Below, one piece after another: positions 39,607 through 39,859 of a stretch of DNA of 39,859 bases (positions within the stretch are counted from its first letter, which is position 1; every line of letters begins with the position of its first letter). Made by a program: the position numbers and the translations under genes. The DNA lies in NCBI GenBank assembly GCA_913055885.1, contig CAJXLG010000003.1, forward strand, positions 1 to 39,859, read 5' to 3'. The notes under the pieces were generated by a model that had not been told where the DNA came from, ran no database searches, and saw only the letters and a list, made by a program, of their open reading frames with translations. This DNA comes from an uncultured Rhodospirillales bacterium. Its GTDB lineage: Bacteria > Pseudomonadota > Alphaproteobacteria > Rhodospirillales > CAJXLG01.

Positions 39607-39859
39607 ATGCCCACCGCCCGGCCCTTGCAGCTCGGTTTCATTGGCGGCTCGGCGCAGTCCGCCGTGGGGCCCGTGCATTTCGCCGCCTGCCGGCTCGACG
39701 GTCTTTTCGATGTGGCAGCCGGTTGTTTCAGCCGCGATTCCGCCACCAACGCCGCCACGGCGGCCCGCTACGGCGTGGCACCGGAGCGGACCTATGACGA
39801 CCGGGTCACCATGCTGGCCGCGGAAAAGGGTCGGCTGGACGCCCTTGTTGTCCTCACCC
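39607..39859 (+). CDS. Gfo/Idh/MocA-family oxidoreductase, N-terminal part (truncated by the window)
   Basis: MPTARPLQLGFIGGSAQSAVGPVHFAACRLDGLFDVAAGCFSRDSATNAATAARYGVAPERTYDDRVTMLAAEKGRLDALVVLT: Rossmann start and the G(V/C)FSRD...A..YGV pattern typical of the family. Confidence 0.8.
   Translation, partial: MPTARPLQLGFIGGSAQSAVGPVHFAACRLDGLFDVAAGCFSRDSATNAATAARYGVAPERTYDDRVTMLAAEKGRLDALVVLT

Overview
High-GC, probably alphaproteobacterial (host inferred from composition only) window with two blocks. Block 1 (1-31.1 kb) is a type I modular PKS locus. On the minus strand lie three head-to-tail, translationally coupled PKS genes: PKS-1 at 24866-15057 (KS-AT-KR-ACP / KS-AT-cMT-KR-ACP), PKS-2 at 15060-3031 (KS-AT-DH-cMT-ER-KR-ACP / KS-AT-KR-ACP) and PKS-3 at 3038-<1 (KS-AT-..., truncated by the window). 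Divergent on the plus strand are a fused fatty acyl-AMP ligase / acyl-CoA dehydrogenase / ACP protein, an APH-like kinase and an Sfp-type phosphopantetheinyl transferase. Block 2 (31.6-39.9 kb) holds tailoring or surface-glycan-type genes: a NodU-type carbamoyltransferase, two tandem sulfotransferase-like proteins (one with a degraded P-loop), a HAD hydrolase, a WbuC-type cupin, a DegT aminotransferase, a SAM methyltransferase and a truncated Gfo/Idh oxidoreductase. Main second-look items: a sharply bounded ~5.8 kb codon-usage switch inside PKS-1; an in-frame SD+ATG at the ligase/dehydrogenase fusion joint; the ACAD + APH-kinase pairing as a possible starter-unit device; KR Tyr->His in both methyltransferase-containing modules; a tandem sulfotransferase/pseudo-sulfotransferase pair; and a 23-bp G-rich tandem repeat plus a 12-bp perfect hairpin in the divergent intergenic region. 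All calls come from reading the sequence; no database search was run.
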